From positions 1 to 64,000 of the forward strand of contig NZ_BNJR01000010.1 in assembly GCF_016860605.1 (NCBI RefSeq): a stretch of 64,000 nt of DNA, in the 5' to 3' direction. A program made the translations under genes and the position numbers. Below the pieces are notes generated by a model, which was not told where the DNA came from, made no database searches, and was given only the letters and a program-made list of their open reading frames with translations. This DNA comes from Lentilactobacillus fungorum (GTDB lineage: Bacteria; Bacillota; Bacilli; Lactobacillales; Lactobacillaceae). Of the stretch, positions 18,385 through 27,710 are shown piece by piece (position 1 is the stretch's first letter; each line of letters starts with the position of its first letter).

Positions 18385-18719
18385 AATTCAATTCCTCATT
18401 TCGATATAATAATATTAATGCTGATCTGTTACACCTCAGATTACAATTCATTATACGCCCGTATAAGACAATTTTTAAGTGATTTAGGAATTATTGACAA
18501 TTAGTCTCGACGTTTTTCTTAATTTTGCCGGGAAACAGTGCTACGCTTATAATAGATTCAAAATGAGCGGCGTCAAGCAATTCATGATTGCTAGATTGGC
18601 TCGATGCTTTAAGACCGTCAAAGTAATACCCATTGTCAAATAGGAACTTGTGTGATGGGTATTTGGTGCAAGTTGATTGCTTGAGGAGCTGCCCTATCAA
18701 AATAAGGGGATGTAGGTTT
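18385..18719 (+). promoter_or_regulatory. Promoter and long leader of the 121-residue protein gene
   Basis: A clear promoter is TTGCCG (18525-18530), 17-base spacer, TATAAT (18548-18553). From there about 160 bases of leader reach the ATG at 18720. The leader can fold: AGCAAT/ATTGCT around 18578-18595, TACCCAT/ATGGGTA (about 18630-18661) and CCCT/AGGG near the ribosome binding site. No riboswitch class is recognised. The first 70 bases are the upstream region of the divergent CorC gene. Confidence 0.5.
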
Positions 18720-19085
18720 ATGGCTCAAAAGGCTAAGGAAAGTGCAGCAGAGCAAAAAGCCGATGCAGCAGAACGCGAAACCGGCAAAAAATTTGATTAT
18801 TCGGATGATGATATCAATAAGGCGGTTGACCTGATTAAGCAACAAGGTTACGTGACCAAAAAAGAGATTCCAGAAATGGATGATGACGATTGGACCAAGG
18901 GATTTGCTGACCGAATTGATAAGGTTTTCCAAAAGAGTGACGATGATCCTTATATCTACTTTGAAAAGTTTGATTTTGATGGTGGCGACATCGATTCGAT
19001 TATTTGGAATATGGATGTCATCAAAACCCGAGATGATGCCCTAAAGAAGCTTTCAGAAGTTTTGAATAAGAAGATTGTCCGGTAA
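18720..19085 (+). CDS. Acidic hypothetical protein, 121 residues
   Basis: Not recognised. Start at the ATG 18720 (MAQKAKESAAEQ); the open frame extends upstream to 18633, but that part is Cys/Arg-rich and lies in the leader. The protein is hydrophilic, Asp/Lys-rich (EMDDDDWTKG, KFDFDGGDIDS), with alternating predicted helices and no signal peptide. The region IKQQGYVTKKEIPEMDDDD may be a short helix-turn-helix-like unit (weak inference). Alone between a good promoter and a weak terminator. Confidence 0.65.
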   Translation: MAQKAKESAAEQKADAAERETGKKFDYSDDDINKAVDLIKQQGYVTKKEIPEMDDDDWTKGFADRIDKVFQKSDDDPYIYFEKFDFDGGDIDSIIWNMDVIKTRDDALKKLSEVLNKKIVR

Positions 19086-19397
19086 TCTCAATGCAATTGG
19101 TACGTTAACGATGACGAAGCATGGATAAAAGCGAATTTCTGGTTCGCCAATACAACTGTAATACCATTAATAGTTGGCTAAAACTGCGGCAAACGGCTGA
19201 TCTTTGGCCATTTAAGCAATAGCGTAACCATTCCAAAGTAGGGATGATTGCGCTATTTGTTTAAATGAGGGTGTCAAAGCGCTCCTTGCCTGACGTTGTT
19301 TTTTGAGATAGTTTTAAGTTTACGCCATTAAGATGCAAAAGAATGTGCTTTTAAATCGTTATTTTGTACAATTGATATAAAGCGAGGTGTCAAGTAA
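19086..19397. other. Intergenic stretch with a weak terminator
   Basis: A hairpin at 19216-19260 (AATAGCG/CGCTATT outer stem, CCATTCC/GGGATG inner stem) followed by TTTG may end the 121-residue gene. A 33-codon open frame at 19121-19222 has no ribosome binding site and overlaps this hairpin. The rest is the upstream region of the P-type ATPase, which begins after GCGAGGTG. Confidence 0.4.
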
Positions 19398-21773
19398 ATG
19401 GCTGAGGTTAATCTAGCAGATGTCAATACGGCGCGTGGACTAAGCGACAAGCAAGTTGAACAGCAAATTAAGGCTGGTAAAAAAAATACTGCCGAACAGT
19501 CCCTTACCAGAAGTGTAAAGGAGATTTTTCGCGATAATATTTTGACGCTCTTTAACTTGGTTAACGTTATTTTGGGTGCCCTTGTCTTTTACACGGGTAG
19601 TTATAAAAACCTGCTGTTTCTTGGCATTGCTATATTTAACACGGCAATTGGGATTATCCAAGAAATTCGGTCTAAACGCCAGGTTGATAAAATGGTGCTC
19701 CTTTCCGAAGGGAAAATCAGCGTTGTTCGAAATGCCAAGATACTCCCCGTGCGCTCAGAAGACATTGTCCTCTACGATATTATTTCGCTTGGGCGAGGGG
19801 ATCAGATTCCCGTTGATGGCCAAGTCATCGAAAGCCGCGGGATGGAAGTCGATGAATCGCCAATTACCGGTGAATCGGAGACGATTATAAAGGCGCCGGG
19901 CGATCCGTTAACCTCTGGGACTTTCTTGGTTGGCGGTGCCGGCAAGATGTTAGTGACCAAAGTTGGCGCGGATACGTTTGTTAATCATCTCTCTAATGAA
20001 GCCAAAAAAGGTGAAGATACGGCTAGCATCCTGTTAAATACGATTAACCGGATTATTAAAGTATTAACCTACGTGATTATTCCATTAGGGATCATTTTGT
20101 TTGTCGCAAAGTTATATGGGGGAACCGGCGTCAACCGGGCCATCTTAGGAACGGTGGCCGCAATGATTGGCATGATTCCAGAAGGCTTGGTGTTGTTGAC
20201 ATCGATGACGTTGGCAGTATCGGCGATGCATTTAGCAAGAAAACATACGTTGGTACGAGATTTGCCGGCGATTGAAACGCTGGCCAGAGTTGACGTGATC
20301 TGTTTGGATAAAACGGGAACTATTACAAGCGGCAACTTAAAGTTCATTGACGCCATCCCGACTAAGGCATCTGTGAGTGCGCAACAGTTAAAACAAATTG
20401 TTGCTGGCATTACGTATGGCACCGGTGATAATAACGAAACGGCTCGGGCGATTACGCAAGCAATTGATGATCCTGGTTGGCGGCCAGTAACCATCGTCCC
20501 ATTTTCGTCTGAACGAAAATGGAGTGGCGTTGGCAATGACGCTGGCCAATACGTTTTTGGGGCGCCGCAATTTATCTTCAAAACGCTATCGACCGCGTTA
20601 ACCGAACAAATTACCCGCTATGCCAAAAAGGGCTATCGAGTGTTGGCAGTGGCTCAAGTCGCGGCATTGGCTGCTGATAAGCCGCTGGTAAATCCAGAAC
20701 TAATGGGGCTGGTCTTAATATCAGATGTTATCCGGCCCAACGCTGCCAATACATTTCAGTATTTTAGAAATCAAGATGTTGATATTAAAGTGATTTCTGG
20801 AGACGATCCAACCACGGTGGCAACGATTGCCCAAAGCGCTGATATTAGGGGAGCTGAACACGCAATTGATATGTCGACGATTGATCAAGAAGCAGACTTT
20901 GGAAAAATTGCCCAGGAAAATACGGTCTTTGGCCGAGTAACTCCCGATCAAAAGAAGCGATTAATTAGCGCGTTACAGGCAAATCAGCACACCGTTGCGA
21001 TGACCGGCGATGGTGTCAATGACTTGTTGGCATTGCGGCAAGCAGATTGTGGCATTGCCATGGCTTCTGGCAGTGAAAGCACGAAGAGTATTGCTGACTT
21101 TGTCCTAATCAACTCGAATTTTGATGCCATGATTGACGTATTGAACGAAGGCCGACGGGTTATTAATAACATCGAACGAGTGGCTTCAATGTATTTAATT
21201 AAAACAATGTATTCAGTTGCCCTATCCTTTATTTTCGTGTTCTTGGCAATGAATTATCCCTTTGAACCGATTCAATTAACCCCAATCACTTCTTTGATGG
21301 TGGGCATTCCATCTTTCTTCTTGGCACTGGAACCGAACTTTGCTCGAATTACCAATCAATTTATGAAACAGGTGCTGATTATTTCGACACCGGCCGCGAT
21401 TTGTATTGTTGGCTACATTATCGTAATTGAAATTGTGGGGTCATTCTTTGGGTTGCCTTATGAATTCACTTCAACACTATGTGTCTTATTAACTGGGGCA
21501 ATTTGCTGGCTGGCACTTGTGATGGTTTCCCGGCCGCTCAATCGGCTCAAAGCTGGGATGGATTTGCTGGTGCTGATCGTCTTTTTGGCGATTATCATTT
21601 TCTTCAATAATATTTTTTCACTGGTTTCGTTCTTTGATAAGGATATTTGGTTGTATGCAGTGCCGTTAATTGCATCCGCGTATCCGCTGTATATGTTCCT
21701 TCAAGGCGTCATTTCAACCTTTTTAACGCAGCGGGAAAAGCGGCGTCAAAAAAAGGCACGGTCGTTACGATAA
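19398..21773 (+). CDS. CtpE-like cation-transporting P-type ATPase
   Basis: ATP-driven cation pump of 791 residues. Hallmarks: TGES (157-160) in the actuator domain, PEGL (261-264) in helix 4, the phosphorylated DKTGT (Asp304), and TGDGVND near the end of the P domain. The PEGL ion-site motif instead of PEGL-with-acidic TM5/TM6 partners, plus LLTSMTLAVS, resembles actinobacterial CtpE, a Ca2+ importer; Ca2+ is therefore the best guess, with K+ or Mg2+ not excluded. Ten helices in the 4+6 order. No N-terminal metal-binding domain, so it is not a heavy-metal pump. Confidence 0.88.
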   Translation: MAEVNLADVNTARGLSDKQVEQQIKAGKKNTAEQSLTRSVKEIFRDNILTLFNLVNVILGALVFYTGSYKNLLFLGIAIFNTAIGIIQEIRSKRQVDKMVLLSEGKISVVRNAKILPVRSEDIVLYDIISLGRGDQIPVDGQVIESRGMEVDESPITGESETIIKAPGDPLTSGTFLVGGAGKMLVTKVGADTFVNHLSNEAKKGEDTASILLNTINRIIKVLTYVIIPLGIILFVAKLYGGTGVNRAILGTVAAMIGMIPEGLVLLTSMTLAVSAMHLARKHTLVRDLPAIETLARVDVICLDKTGTITSGNLKFIDAIPTKASVSAQQLKQIVAGITYGTGDNNETARAITQAIDDPGWRPVTIVPFSSERKWSGVGNDAGQYVFGAPQFIFKTLSTALTEQITRYAKKGYRVLAVAQVAALAADKPLVNPELMGLVLISDVIRPNAANTFQYFRNQDVDIKVISGDDPTTVATIAQSADIRGAEHAIDMSTIDQEADFGKIAQENTVFGRVTPDQKKRLISALQANQHTVAMTGDGVNDLLALRQADCGIAMASGSESTKSIADFVLINSNFDAMIDVLNEGRRVINNIERVASMYLIKTMYSVALSFIFVFLAMNYPFEPIQLTPITSLMVGIPSFFLALEPNFARITNQFMKQVLIISTPAAICIVGYIIVIEIVGSFFGLPYEFTSTLCVLLTGAICWLALVMVSRPLNRLKAGMDLLVLIVFLAIIIFFNNIFSLVSFFDKDIWLYAVPLIASAYPLYMFLQGVISTFLTQREKRRQKKARSLR

Positions 21774-21791
21774 TGATTAAAAGGCTATTGG

Positions 21792-21820
21792 GGTTGGCTT
21801 CATTTTGCCAGCCTTATTTT
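21792..21820 (+). terminator. Terminator of the P-type ATPase
   Basis: GGTTGGC pairs with GCCAGCC (one G-U) and is followed by TTATTTTATT. Confidence 0.65.
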
Positions 21821-21826
21821 ATTGGG

Positions 21827-21863
21827 ATTATCTAGTCTTCATGACTAGATAATATGGTATAAT
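21827..21863 (+). promoter_or_regulatory. Promoter of DUF1836 gene with perfect 11-bp inverted repeat
   Basis: ATTATCTAGTC (21827-21837), a 5-base spacer and GACTAGATAAT (21843-21853) form a perfect palindrome. It lies immediately before an extended -10 (TGG TATAAT, -10 hexamer at 21858-21863) and covers the -35 position, as a repressor operator would. The downstream protein is itself a helix-turn-helix regulator, so autoregulation is possible. It could alternatively be a second terminator hairpin for the ATPase gene. Confidence 0.6.
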
Positions 21864-21883
21864 AATACAAAAGGAGTGATTTC

Positions 21884-22414
21884 ATGAGCTACGCCGAAGA
21901 ACAATACAAACAATGGGAAGAAAAGCTAAAAGCCATCGAATTACCGTTGTGGTCAGAATTACCCAATTTCTCACTGTATATGGATCAAGTGACTGCGTTG
22001 GTCAACGATACGCTGGGCCCCATTGGGGTTGATAAGGTAACCCCGGCAATGATTAATAATTACGTGAAGCATAAGGCGATTATGGCACCAGTTAAAAAGA
22101 AGTACCAAACCATGCAAATTGCTGATGTGCTTTTGATTAGTTTGTTGAAGCCGGCGTTTTCGCTTGATACGATTCGCCATGGCATCGATCAAGTGACCGC
22201 TAATATCTATCCGCAACAAGCATATGACAGCTTTATTAAACGCTTGATGTTTTCGTTTAAAAATATGGATGGTCAAAATAGTGGCCGGGCGACTGAAGAA
22301 ACTAATTTGAATGACAAATTAATGCAAGTAGCCGTGAATGTCATTATCGACAGGATTCAATCCGAAAAATTATTGGCAATCATTGAAAAACCATTAACAA
22401 AAGTTGATAAGTAG
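21884..22414 (+). CDS. DUF1836 family putative transcriptional regulator
   Basis: 176 residues. The block LPLWSELPNFSLYMDQVTAL, then VTPAMINNYVKHKAIMAP and KKYQTMQIADVLLISLLK are typical of DUF1836, a Firmicutes family whose N-terminal part resembles a MerR-like winged helix. It probably binds DNA; targets are unknown. AAAGGAGTG precedes the ATG. The perfect inverted repeat in its promoter is a candidate self-operator. Confidence 0.85.
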   Translation: MSYAEEQYKQWEEKLKAIELPLWSELPNFSLYMDQVTALVNDTLGPIGVDKVTPAMINNYVKHKAIMAPVKKKYQTMQIADVLLISLLKPAFSLDTIRHGIDQVTANIYPQQAYDSFIKRLMFSFKNMDGQNSGRATEETNLNDKLMQVAVNVIIDRIQSEKLLAIIEKPLTKVDK

Positions 22415-22456
22415 TGAGAGCGTTCACATATAAAATTGTGAAATCGGTTTCATTTA

Positions 22457-22488
22457 AGGGAGAGCTTAGCTAGGAGCTCTCCTTTTAA
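22457..22488 (+). terminator. Terminator of the DUF1836 gene
   Basis: GGAGAGCT (22459-22466) pairs with AGCTCTCC (22475-22482), followed by TTTTAATTT. Confidence 0.75.
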
Positions 22489-22553
22489 TTTACCTTGATA
22501 CACCAATGATTCTACGCTTACTGAAACAATTGTGATTTTTTGAACGAAAAAGA

Positions 22554-22604
22554 TTTACATTTTAAAAAAACGTGATATGATAATAATTGTGAAATTGATA
22601 ACAA
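22554..22604 (+). promoter_or_regulatory. adhE promoter with Rex-like operator
   Basis: TTTACA (22554-22559), 16-base spacer, TATGAT (22576-22581). Just downstream, TTGTGAAATTGATAACAA (22587-22604) resembles the 18-bp Rex box TTGTGAAATTTTTCACAA in its left half; its ends TTGT/ACAA are symmetric. Rex represses fermentation genes such as adhE until NADH rises, so the site fits the gene. The right half is imperfect. Confidence 0.6.
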
Positions 22605-22628
22605 AGCTATTTTCATTGGAGGCAAGCA

Positions 22629-25253
22629 ATGATTGAAAATAAAGTAGAAGAAAAAAAGCAAACAAAGCCAGTCGTTAAGACCGATGTTGATACCATGATT
22701 AATGGATTGGTTTCAAAAGCTCAAAAAGCACTTGAAGTGATGGATTCATTTGACCAGGCCAAAGTGGATCATATCACGCATCAAATGGTTATGGCTGGGC
22801 AGGATAAGCACATGGAATTAGCCCAAATGGCTTATGAAGAAACCGGCCGGGGCGTTGCTGAAGATAAGGCAATTAAGAACATGTATGCGACTGAAGAGAT
22901 TTGGCACAGCATTCGTGATCACAAGACCGTGGGAGTCATTAAAGACGACGAAGAACGCCAATTGATCACGGTTGCTGAACCTTTGGGCGTGTTGGCCGGC
23001 ATTACACCGGTTACCAATCCGACTTCAACGGCATTGTTTAAGTCAATTATCGCAATGAAGACGCGAAATCCAATTATCTTTAGTTTTCACCCACAAGCTT
23101 TGAAATCTTCAATTGCTGCCGCAAAGGTTGTTCGTGATGCTGCAATTGCGGCCGGCGCGCCAGAGGGTTGCATTCAGTGGATTACTGAACCAAGTATTGA
23201 AGCGACTAACAAATTAATTAATCACCCAGGAGTTGCCAGCACTTTAGCAACCGGCGGTCCAGGCATGGTTAAAGCCGCTTATTCAACTGGCAAGCCGGCT
23301 TTAGGCGTTGGTCCTGGTAACGGTCCGGTTTATATCGAAAAAACGGCAAACATTTTACGAGCAGTTAACGATTTGATTTTGTCAAAAACCTTTGATAACG
23401 GGATGATCTGTGCAACTGAAAACAGTGCGGTGATTGATACTGACATTTATGATCAAGTCAAAGAACAACTTGTTAAAAATGGGGTTTACTTTGTTCCTAA
23501 GCAGGAACAACAAAAGCTATCTGACACGATGTTTGATCCCAAGCGCGGAAGTGTCCGCGGCCCAATTCCTGGGAAATCTGCCAAGCATATTGCCAAGTTG
23601 GCTGGCATTAAAGTGCCTGACGACACGAAGGTGCTTGCTGTTGAAATTACTGGGATTGGCCCGAAGCAGCCTTTGTCAGCTGAAAAGCTTTGCCCCGTCA
23701 TTAGTATTTATCGGGCGAAGACCCAAGCAGACGCATTTAACATTTGTGAACAATTACTCAATTTTGGCGGCTTAGGTCACACGGCTGGTATTCAGACGAT
23801 GGATGACGATGTTGCGCTCAAGTTTGGGGTTAAGATGAAAGCAGCCCGGGTGCTGGTTAACACCCCAGGTGGCCTTGGCGGGCTTGGCAATCTTTATAAC
23901 GAAATGACGCCATCATTGACCCTTGGAACTGGTTCGTGGGGAGCTAACTCAATTTCTCACAATGTAACTGATTACGACCTCTTAAATATTAAAACAATCG
24001 CAAAGAGACGAAATAATATGCAATGGATTAAGTTACCGCGGGTATACTTTGAAAAGACCTCAATTCGTTACCTCGACGATATGCCAGGTATCAACAAGGT
24101 ATTCATCGTAACCACCCCGGGCATGGTTGAACATGGCTACGTCGACACCGTTTTGGATGAATTAAAACGACGACCAAATGAAATTGAATACTCATTATTC
24201 TCAGACGTTGAACCCGACCCAACCACTGATACAGTTGAAAAAGGTGTTCGCCAGATGCGGGCATTCAAGCCAGATACAATCATCGCCCTTGGTGGTGGTT
24301 CACCACTGGATGCCGCAAAGAACATGTGGTTATTCTACGAAGATCCCAACACCAGCTTCTTTGGCGCTAAGCAAAAGTTTATTGATATCAGAAAGCGGGC
24401 ATACCGCTTCCAGAAGCCGCGCAAAGCTCAAATGATCGCCATTCCAACGACTTCCGGGACTGGTTCTGAAGTGACGCCATTTGCCGTTATTACTGACTCT
24501 AAGACCCATGTTAAGTACCCATTGGCTGACTATGCCTTGACCCCAGATGTTGCGATCGTGGATCCGCAATTTGTTGAGACCGTTCCAAAGGGGACTGTTG
24601 CCGCTTCTGGATTGGACACACTTTGCCACGGAATTGAATCGTTTGTTTCAACGATGGCCTCTGATTATACGCGACCATTGTCATTACAAGCAATCAAGCT
24701 GGTATTTGACAACTTGACCAAGTCGTACAATGGCGACACTCACGCCCGTGAAGAAATGCACAATGCAGCTACTTTAGCCGGGATGGCCTTTGGAAATGCC
24801 TTCTTAGGAATTACTCATTCAGTTGCTCACAAACTGGGCGGCGAATTTGGCATCACCCACGGGATTGCCATTGCGATCACCGTACCGCACGTCATTCGGT
24901 TCAATGCTAAGTTACCTGAAAAAATTGCCGCATGGCCTAAGTATGAGTACTTCCGAGCTAACAAAGACTATGCAGAAATTGCCCGATACATTGGTATCCA
25001 AGGCAAAAATGATGATGAATTGATCGAAGGATTGGTTCAGAAGTTCATCGAATTAGCCCATTCAGTTGGCGTTACGTTGAGCTTGAAGGCTCAAGGCGTT
25101 GACAAGGCTAAGTTCGATGCTGCTTTAGACCGATTAGCAACCTTGGCCTATGAAGATCAATGCACGACTGCTAACCCAAAGGAACCGTTGATCGCCGACC
25201 TGAAGCAGATTATGATTGATGATTATGAAGGTAAAGGCGTGGAAACAAAATAG
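22629..25253 (+). CDS. adhE: Bifunctional acetaldehyde-CoA/alcohol dehydrogenase
   Basis: Converts acetyl-CoA to acetaldehyde and ethanol, reoxidising two NADH; essential for redox balance in heterofermentation. 874 residues, full length. N-terminal aldehyde dehydrogenase domain with catalytic Cys261 in NGMICATENS; linker; C-terminal iron-dependent alcohol dehydrogenase with GGGSPLDAAK and metal-ligand blocks GLDTLCHGIESF and GITHSVAHKLGG...FGITHG. Enzymes of this family assemble into spirosome filaments. GGAGG sits before the ATG. A Rex-like site lies in the promoter. Confidence 0.97.
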   Translation: MIENKVEEKKQTKPVVKTDVDTMINGLVSKAQKALEVMDSFDQAKVDHITHQMVMAGQDKHMELAQMAYEETGRGVAEDKAIKNMYATEEIWHSIRDHKTVGVIKDDEERQLITVAEPLGVLAGITPVTNPTSTALFKSIIAMKTRNPIIFSFHPQALKSSIAAAKVVRDAAIAAGAPEGCIQWITEPSIEATNKLINHPGVASTLATGGPGMVKAAYSTGKPALGVGPGNGPVYIEKTANILRAVNDLILSKTFDNGMICATENSAVIDTDIYDQVKEQLVKNGVYFVPKQEQQKLSDTMFDPKRGSVRGPIPGKSAKHIAKLAGIKVPDDTKVLAVEITGIGPKQPLSAEKLCPVISIYRAKTQADAFNICEQLLNFGGLGHTAGIQTMDDDVALKFGVKMKAARVLVNTPGGLGGLGNLYNEMTPSLTLGTGSWGANSISHNVTDYDLLNIKTIAKRRNNMQWIKLPRVYFEKTSIRYLDDMPGINKVFIVTTPGMVEHGYVDTVLDELKRRPNEIEYSLFSDVEPDPTTDTVEKGVRQMRAFKPDTIIALGGGSPLDAAKNMWLFYEDPNTSFFGAKQKFIDIRKRAYRFQKPRKAQMIAIPTTSGTGSEVTPFAVITDSKTHVKYPLADYALTPDVAIVDPQFVETVPKGTVAASGLDTLCHGIESFVSTMASDYTRPLSLQAIKLVFDNLTKSYNGDTHAREEMHNAATLAGMAFGNAFLGITHSVAHKLGGEFGITHGIAIAITVPHVIRFNAKLPEKIAAWPKYEYFRANKDYAEIARYIGIQGKNDDELIEGLVQKFIELAHSVGVTLSLKAQGVDKAKFDAALDRLATLAYEDQCTTANPKEPLIADLKQIMIDDYEGKGVETK

Positions 25254-25289
25254 CATCTTTATAAGAATTGGATAGTGTTTGAAGGTTAA

Positions 25290-25338
25290 CCAAATGAGGA
25301 GAGATGATGCAGTTCTGGCATTGTCTCTCCTCATTTGG
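25290..25338. terminator. Long hairpin after adhE
   Basis: A perfect 15-bp stem (25290-25304 with 25324-25338) follows adhE. No T run follows it, so it may act as an mRNA-stabilising or weak terminator hairpin. Confidence 0.5.
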
Positions 25339-25435
25339 CTTGGACAGAAAATTAAATGGCTGAGTGATAAACGTGAATTATATAGTTATAATGTATTTGT
25401 ATACTTTTACAGCCAAATCAGAGAGAAGGGTTATC

Positions 25436-26251
25436 GTGAAAGTTGAGGTTAGAAATGTCAGTAAGCGAAACCGGATTGTTAGGTTGTCATTTAGCTTAAA
25501 TTCTGGAGATCGAATCGCGTTAATCGGCCCTAATGGTTCTGGTAAGTCAACGTTACTGCAAATCATCATGGGAATTTTACCGCCAGATCAAGGAAAAGTT
25601 ATTCGCAATCAAGCTCGTCTTGGCGCTGTTTTTCAAAATAATATCTTAGACGAAACCCTTAGTATTCTCCAAAATTTACGTTTTAGAGCAAGAAGCAATG
25701 CGGAGCTGGAAGCCGCCAAACGACTACTTGATCAATTTCAAATTCAAAACCTCAAGCAATTATATGGTGCATTATCGGGCGGCCAAAAGCGAATTGTTAA
25801 TTTCGTCAGAACAACGATGTTGAGGCCAAACGTCTTGTTGTTGGATGAGTTATCAGCAGGAATGGATATTGATATTAAAAATGAGGCTTGGCAGCAAGTC
25901 CAACACTTGATGAGTGATGGGCCAACTGTGGGAATGATCTATACAACTCATGATTTGGGAGAACTGATCTATGCCAATAAGGTGTTGTTTATTCAAGATG
26001 GACAAGAAAAGTATTTCGGTTCTGTGGACCAATTTGTCAGTCAAATGCCGAGGTACAAATTAGTGGTCTATGGAAATCCCCAAAATGAGGAACGGGATAT
26101 TGTGCAGACAACTAAGTTATTTGACAATTCAAGTGAAGTGGTTGCTTATTTAGCGGGTCACGAGCAATTAAAGCAACGAGATTTTGAAGTTAAGCACACG
26201 TCATTTGACGATCTCTTTAAAAATATTGAGGCGACTCACAATGAAAACTAA
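25436..26251 (+). CDS. ABC transporter ATP-binding protein
   Basis: Nucleotide-binding subunit of an ABC-2 type exporter, 271 residues. Walker A GPNGSGKST, signature LSGGQKR, Walker B VLLLDELSAGMD and the switch His in YTTHDLGEL are all intact. I chose the GTG at 25436 (AGAAGGG upstream, protein MKVEVRNVSK) because the open frame further up is a hydrophobic, non-family extension overlapping the promoter (TATAAT at about 25386-25391). It overlaps the permease gene by 11 bases. The cargo is unknown; relatives export drugs, peptides or lipids. Confidence 0.9.
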   Translation: MKVEVRNVSKRNRIVRLSFSLNSGDRIALIGPNGSGKSTLLQIIMGILPPDQGKVIRNQARLGAVFQNNILDETLSILQNLRFRARSNAELEAAKRLLDQFQIQNLKQLYGALSGGQKRIVNFVRTTMLRPNVLLLDELSAGMDIDIKNEAWQQVQHLMSDGPTVGMIYTTHDLGELIYANKVLFIQDGQEKYFGSVDQFVSQMPRYKLVVYGNPQNEERDIVQTTKLFDNSSEVVAYLAGHEQLKQRDFEVKHTSFDDLFKNIEATHNEN

Positions 26252-27113
26252 ATTTATTAGGAGAACTCTGGCGATTTATCGCCGTGATAAAATGGCCATC
26301 TTTTTCTCGTTTTTGGCACTATTAATTACCTTGTTAATTTACGTCTTTTTTCTCAGAGATAATATTTTACTAGCAATGCCAAAGGGGATTCATGCAAAGA
26401 AATATGTTGATCTTTGGATGATTGCTGGGTTGATTTCAATTGTTGGGATTTCAGCGTCCCTGGCACCGTTTGAACAACGAATCAAAGATAACTTGGATCA
26501 TAAGCAAGATGATTTTATCGTTAATAATCAAATGACAAAGTGGTCAATGTCAGTCTCATATTTAATTGCAGCCATTATTGAAGCTTCATTGTCAACGTTG
26601 GCGTTTATCGTAATTGCTTATGCTTATCTGTATGTTCAAGCAAAGTCGTTGTTAAGTGTGAAGATGTTCGTCCAGACCATTGGTTACGCGTTTTTGTTAG
26701 TGCTATTTGGTTGTCTGTTTTTTGCTTGTATTACTAATTTAGTCAACTCAATTTCGGTGTTTTCGTCATTATCAGCGATTGTTGGTGCCCTGACTGGCTT
26801 TTTCTCCGGTTCTTATATCATTTTTGGTGAGTTACCAAGTTTCATGCAAAAACTGGTTGTGAAGTGGCCGGGATATGAAATTGCGGGGTTGATTCGAAAT
26901 ATTATGGTTAAAAACGTCGCGATTCCGAGTGCTTATAAACCTAAGTTAAATAAAGGGCTAGGCATTTTGACTGATGCCAAGTCCGCGGCGTTTGTGCTGA
27001 TTATCTGGATTCTGATTTTGCTGGTGTTGTTGCTTGTTGAAGCAGTGATGAGCAATCGAAACAGCCGGATTAAAAAGTTGGAACGCGGGTCAGGACTTTC
27101 AAATAATAATTGA
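26241..27113 (+). CDS. ABC-2 type transporter permease
   Basis: Membrane subunit partnering the preceding ATPase, 290 residues, six predicted helices (about 20-40, 62-80, 108-135, 150-175, 182-205 and 255-278). The ATG at 26241 (MKTKFIRRTLAIYRRDK) has GAGGCGA upstream and overlaps the ATPase stop by 11 bases, indicating coupled translation. The GFFSGSYIIFGELP block resembles ABC-2 exporters of the daunorubicin-resistance type. Confidence 0.87.
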   Translation: MKTKFIRRTLAIYRRDKMAIFFSFLALLITLLIYVFFLRDNILLAMPKGIHAKKYVDLWMIAGLISIVGISASLAPFEQRIKDNLDHKQDDFIVNNQMTKWSMSVSYLIAAIIEASLSTLAFIVIAYAYLYVQAKSLLSVKMFVQTIGYAFLLVLFGCLFFACITNLVNSISVFSSLSAIVGALTGFFSGSYIIFGELPSFMQKLVVKWPGYEIAGLIRNIMVKNVAIPSAYKPKLNKGLGILTDAKSAAFVLIIWILILLVLLLVEAVMSNRNSRIKKLERGSGLSNNN

Positions 27114-27710
27114 GGCCCTTGGAAGTGATTCTAAACTAGGGCTTTAATTTCAATTGGTTCTGTTTCAAGGCTTTTTCACATCATTTTTCGACGATTATCA
27201 TCTTTTTTACGATATTTATAGTTCCCCAATTTAAAATCTATAATGCTGTTAGAAGAAAAAGTAAACCGGGTAATGGAACCCTACTTGATGTTGTAAATCA
27301 ATGTAATCATATGTAACTGTGATACTCAAGAAGGTGAGAGCAGTCATGATGCAGCGCTGACATTCGATTATGATGCTCGTGCATGCTTGTGTGAAGGTGA
27401 TCATTCACCAAACACGATTTTATATAAAGGTAATTCGATTAAAATCTCCAGTTAGACTTTTAATGGAATTGCCTTTATTAAGTGGGTTCAAAACGACATA
27501 CGACATATAGTGAAATAGGTCGTATGTCAATTTAACTTTTCTACCATACAATATTGTGTTGGTCATTCAGGTGGCAAACCACCTTTCAGCACGAATGAAA
27601 CAAATTTCATGGGATGAAAAGATTTTTCGTTATCATAGCTCATTCATCTTCCCAGCGATCAGATGGACTATAATGGAAAAAACAACCCAAAACCAAAAGG
27701 AGCCTTCCCC
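27114..27710. other. Long intergenic stretch with two strong hairpins
   Basis: No gene is supported. Two hairpins stand out: 27426-27476 (19-base arms with one mismatch and one G-U pair, AAAGGTAATTCGATTAAAA as left arm) and 27495-27528 (perfect 10-bp GACATACGAC/GTCGTATGTC, followed by AATTTAACTTTT, terminator-like). An open frame without a start runs through about 27295-27453 into the first hairpin. A -10 TATAAT at 27668-27673 probably serves the HD-domain gene. The two hairpins could be the end of a decayed gene or of a small RNA. Confidence 0.45.

Noticed and set aside
18633-18719. Longer start for the 121-residue protein
   Set aside because: The added part has no family-like character and lies in the structured leader; the ATG at 18720 is preferred.
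19121-19222. 33-codon open frame after the 121-residue gene
   Set aside because: No ribosome binding site and it overlaps a terminator-like hairpin.
25364-25435. Longer start for the ABC ATPase
   Set aside because: The extension overlaps the promoter; the GTG at 25436 has a ribosome binding site and fits the usual N terminus.
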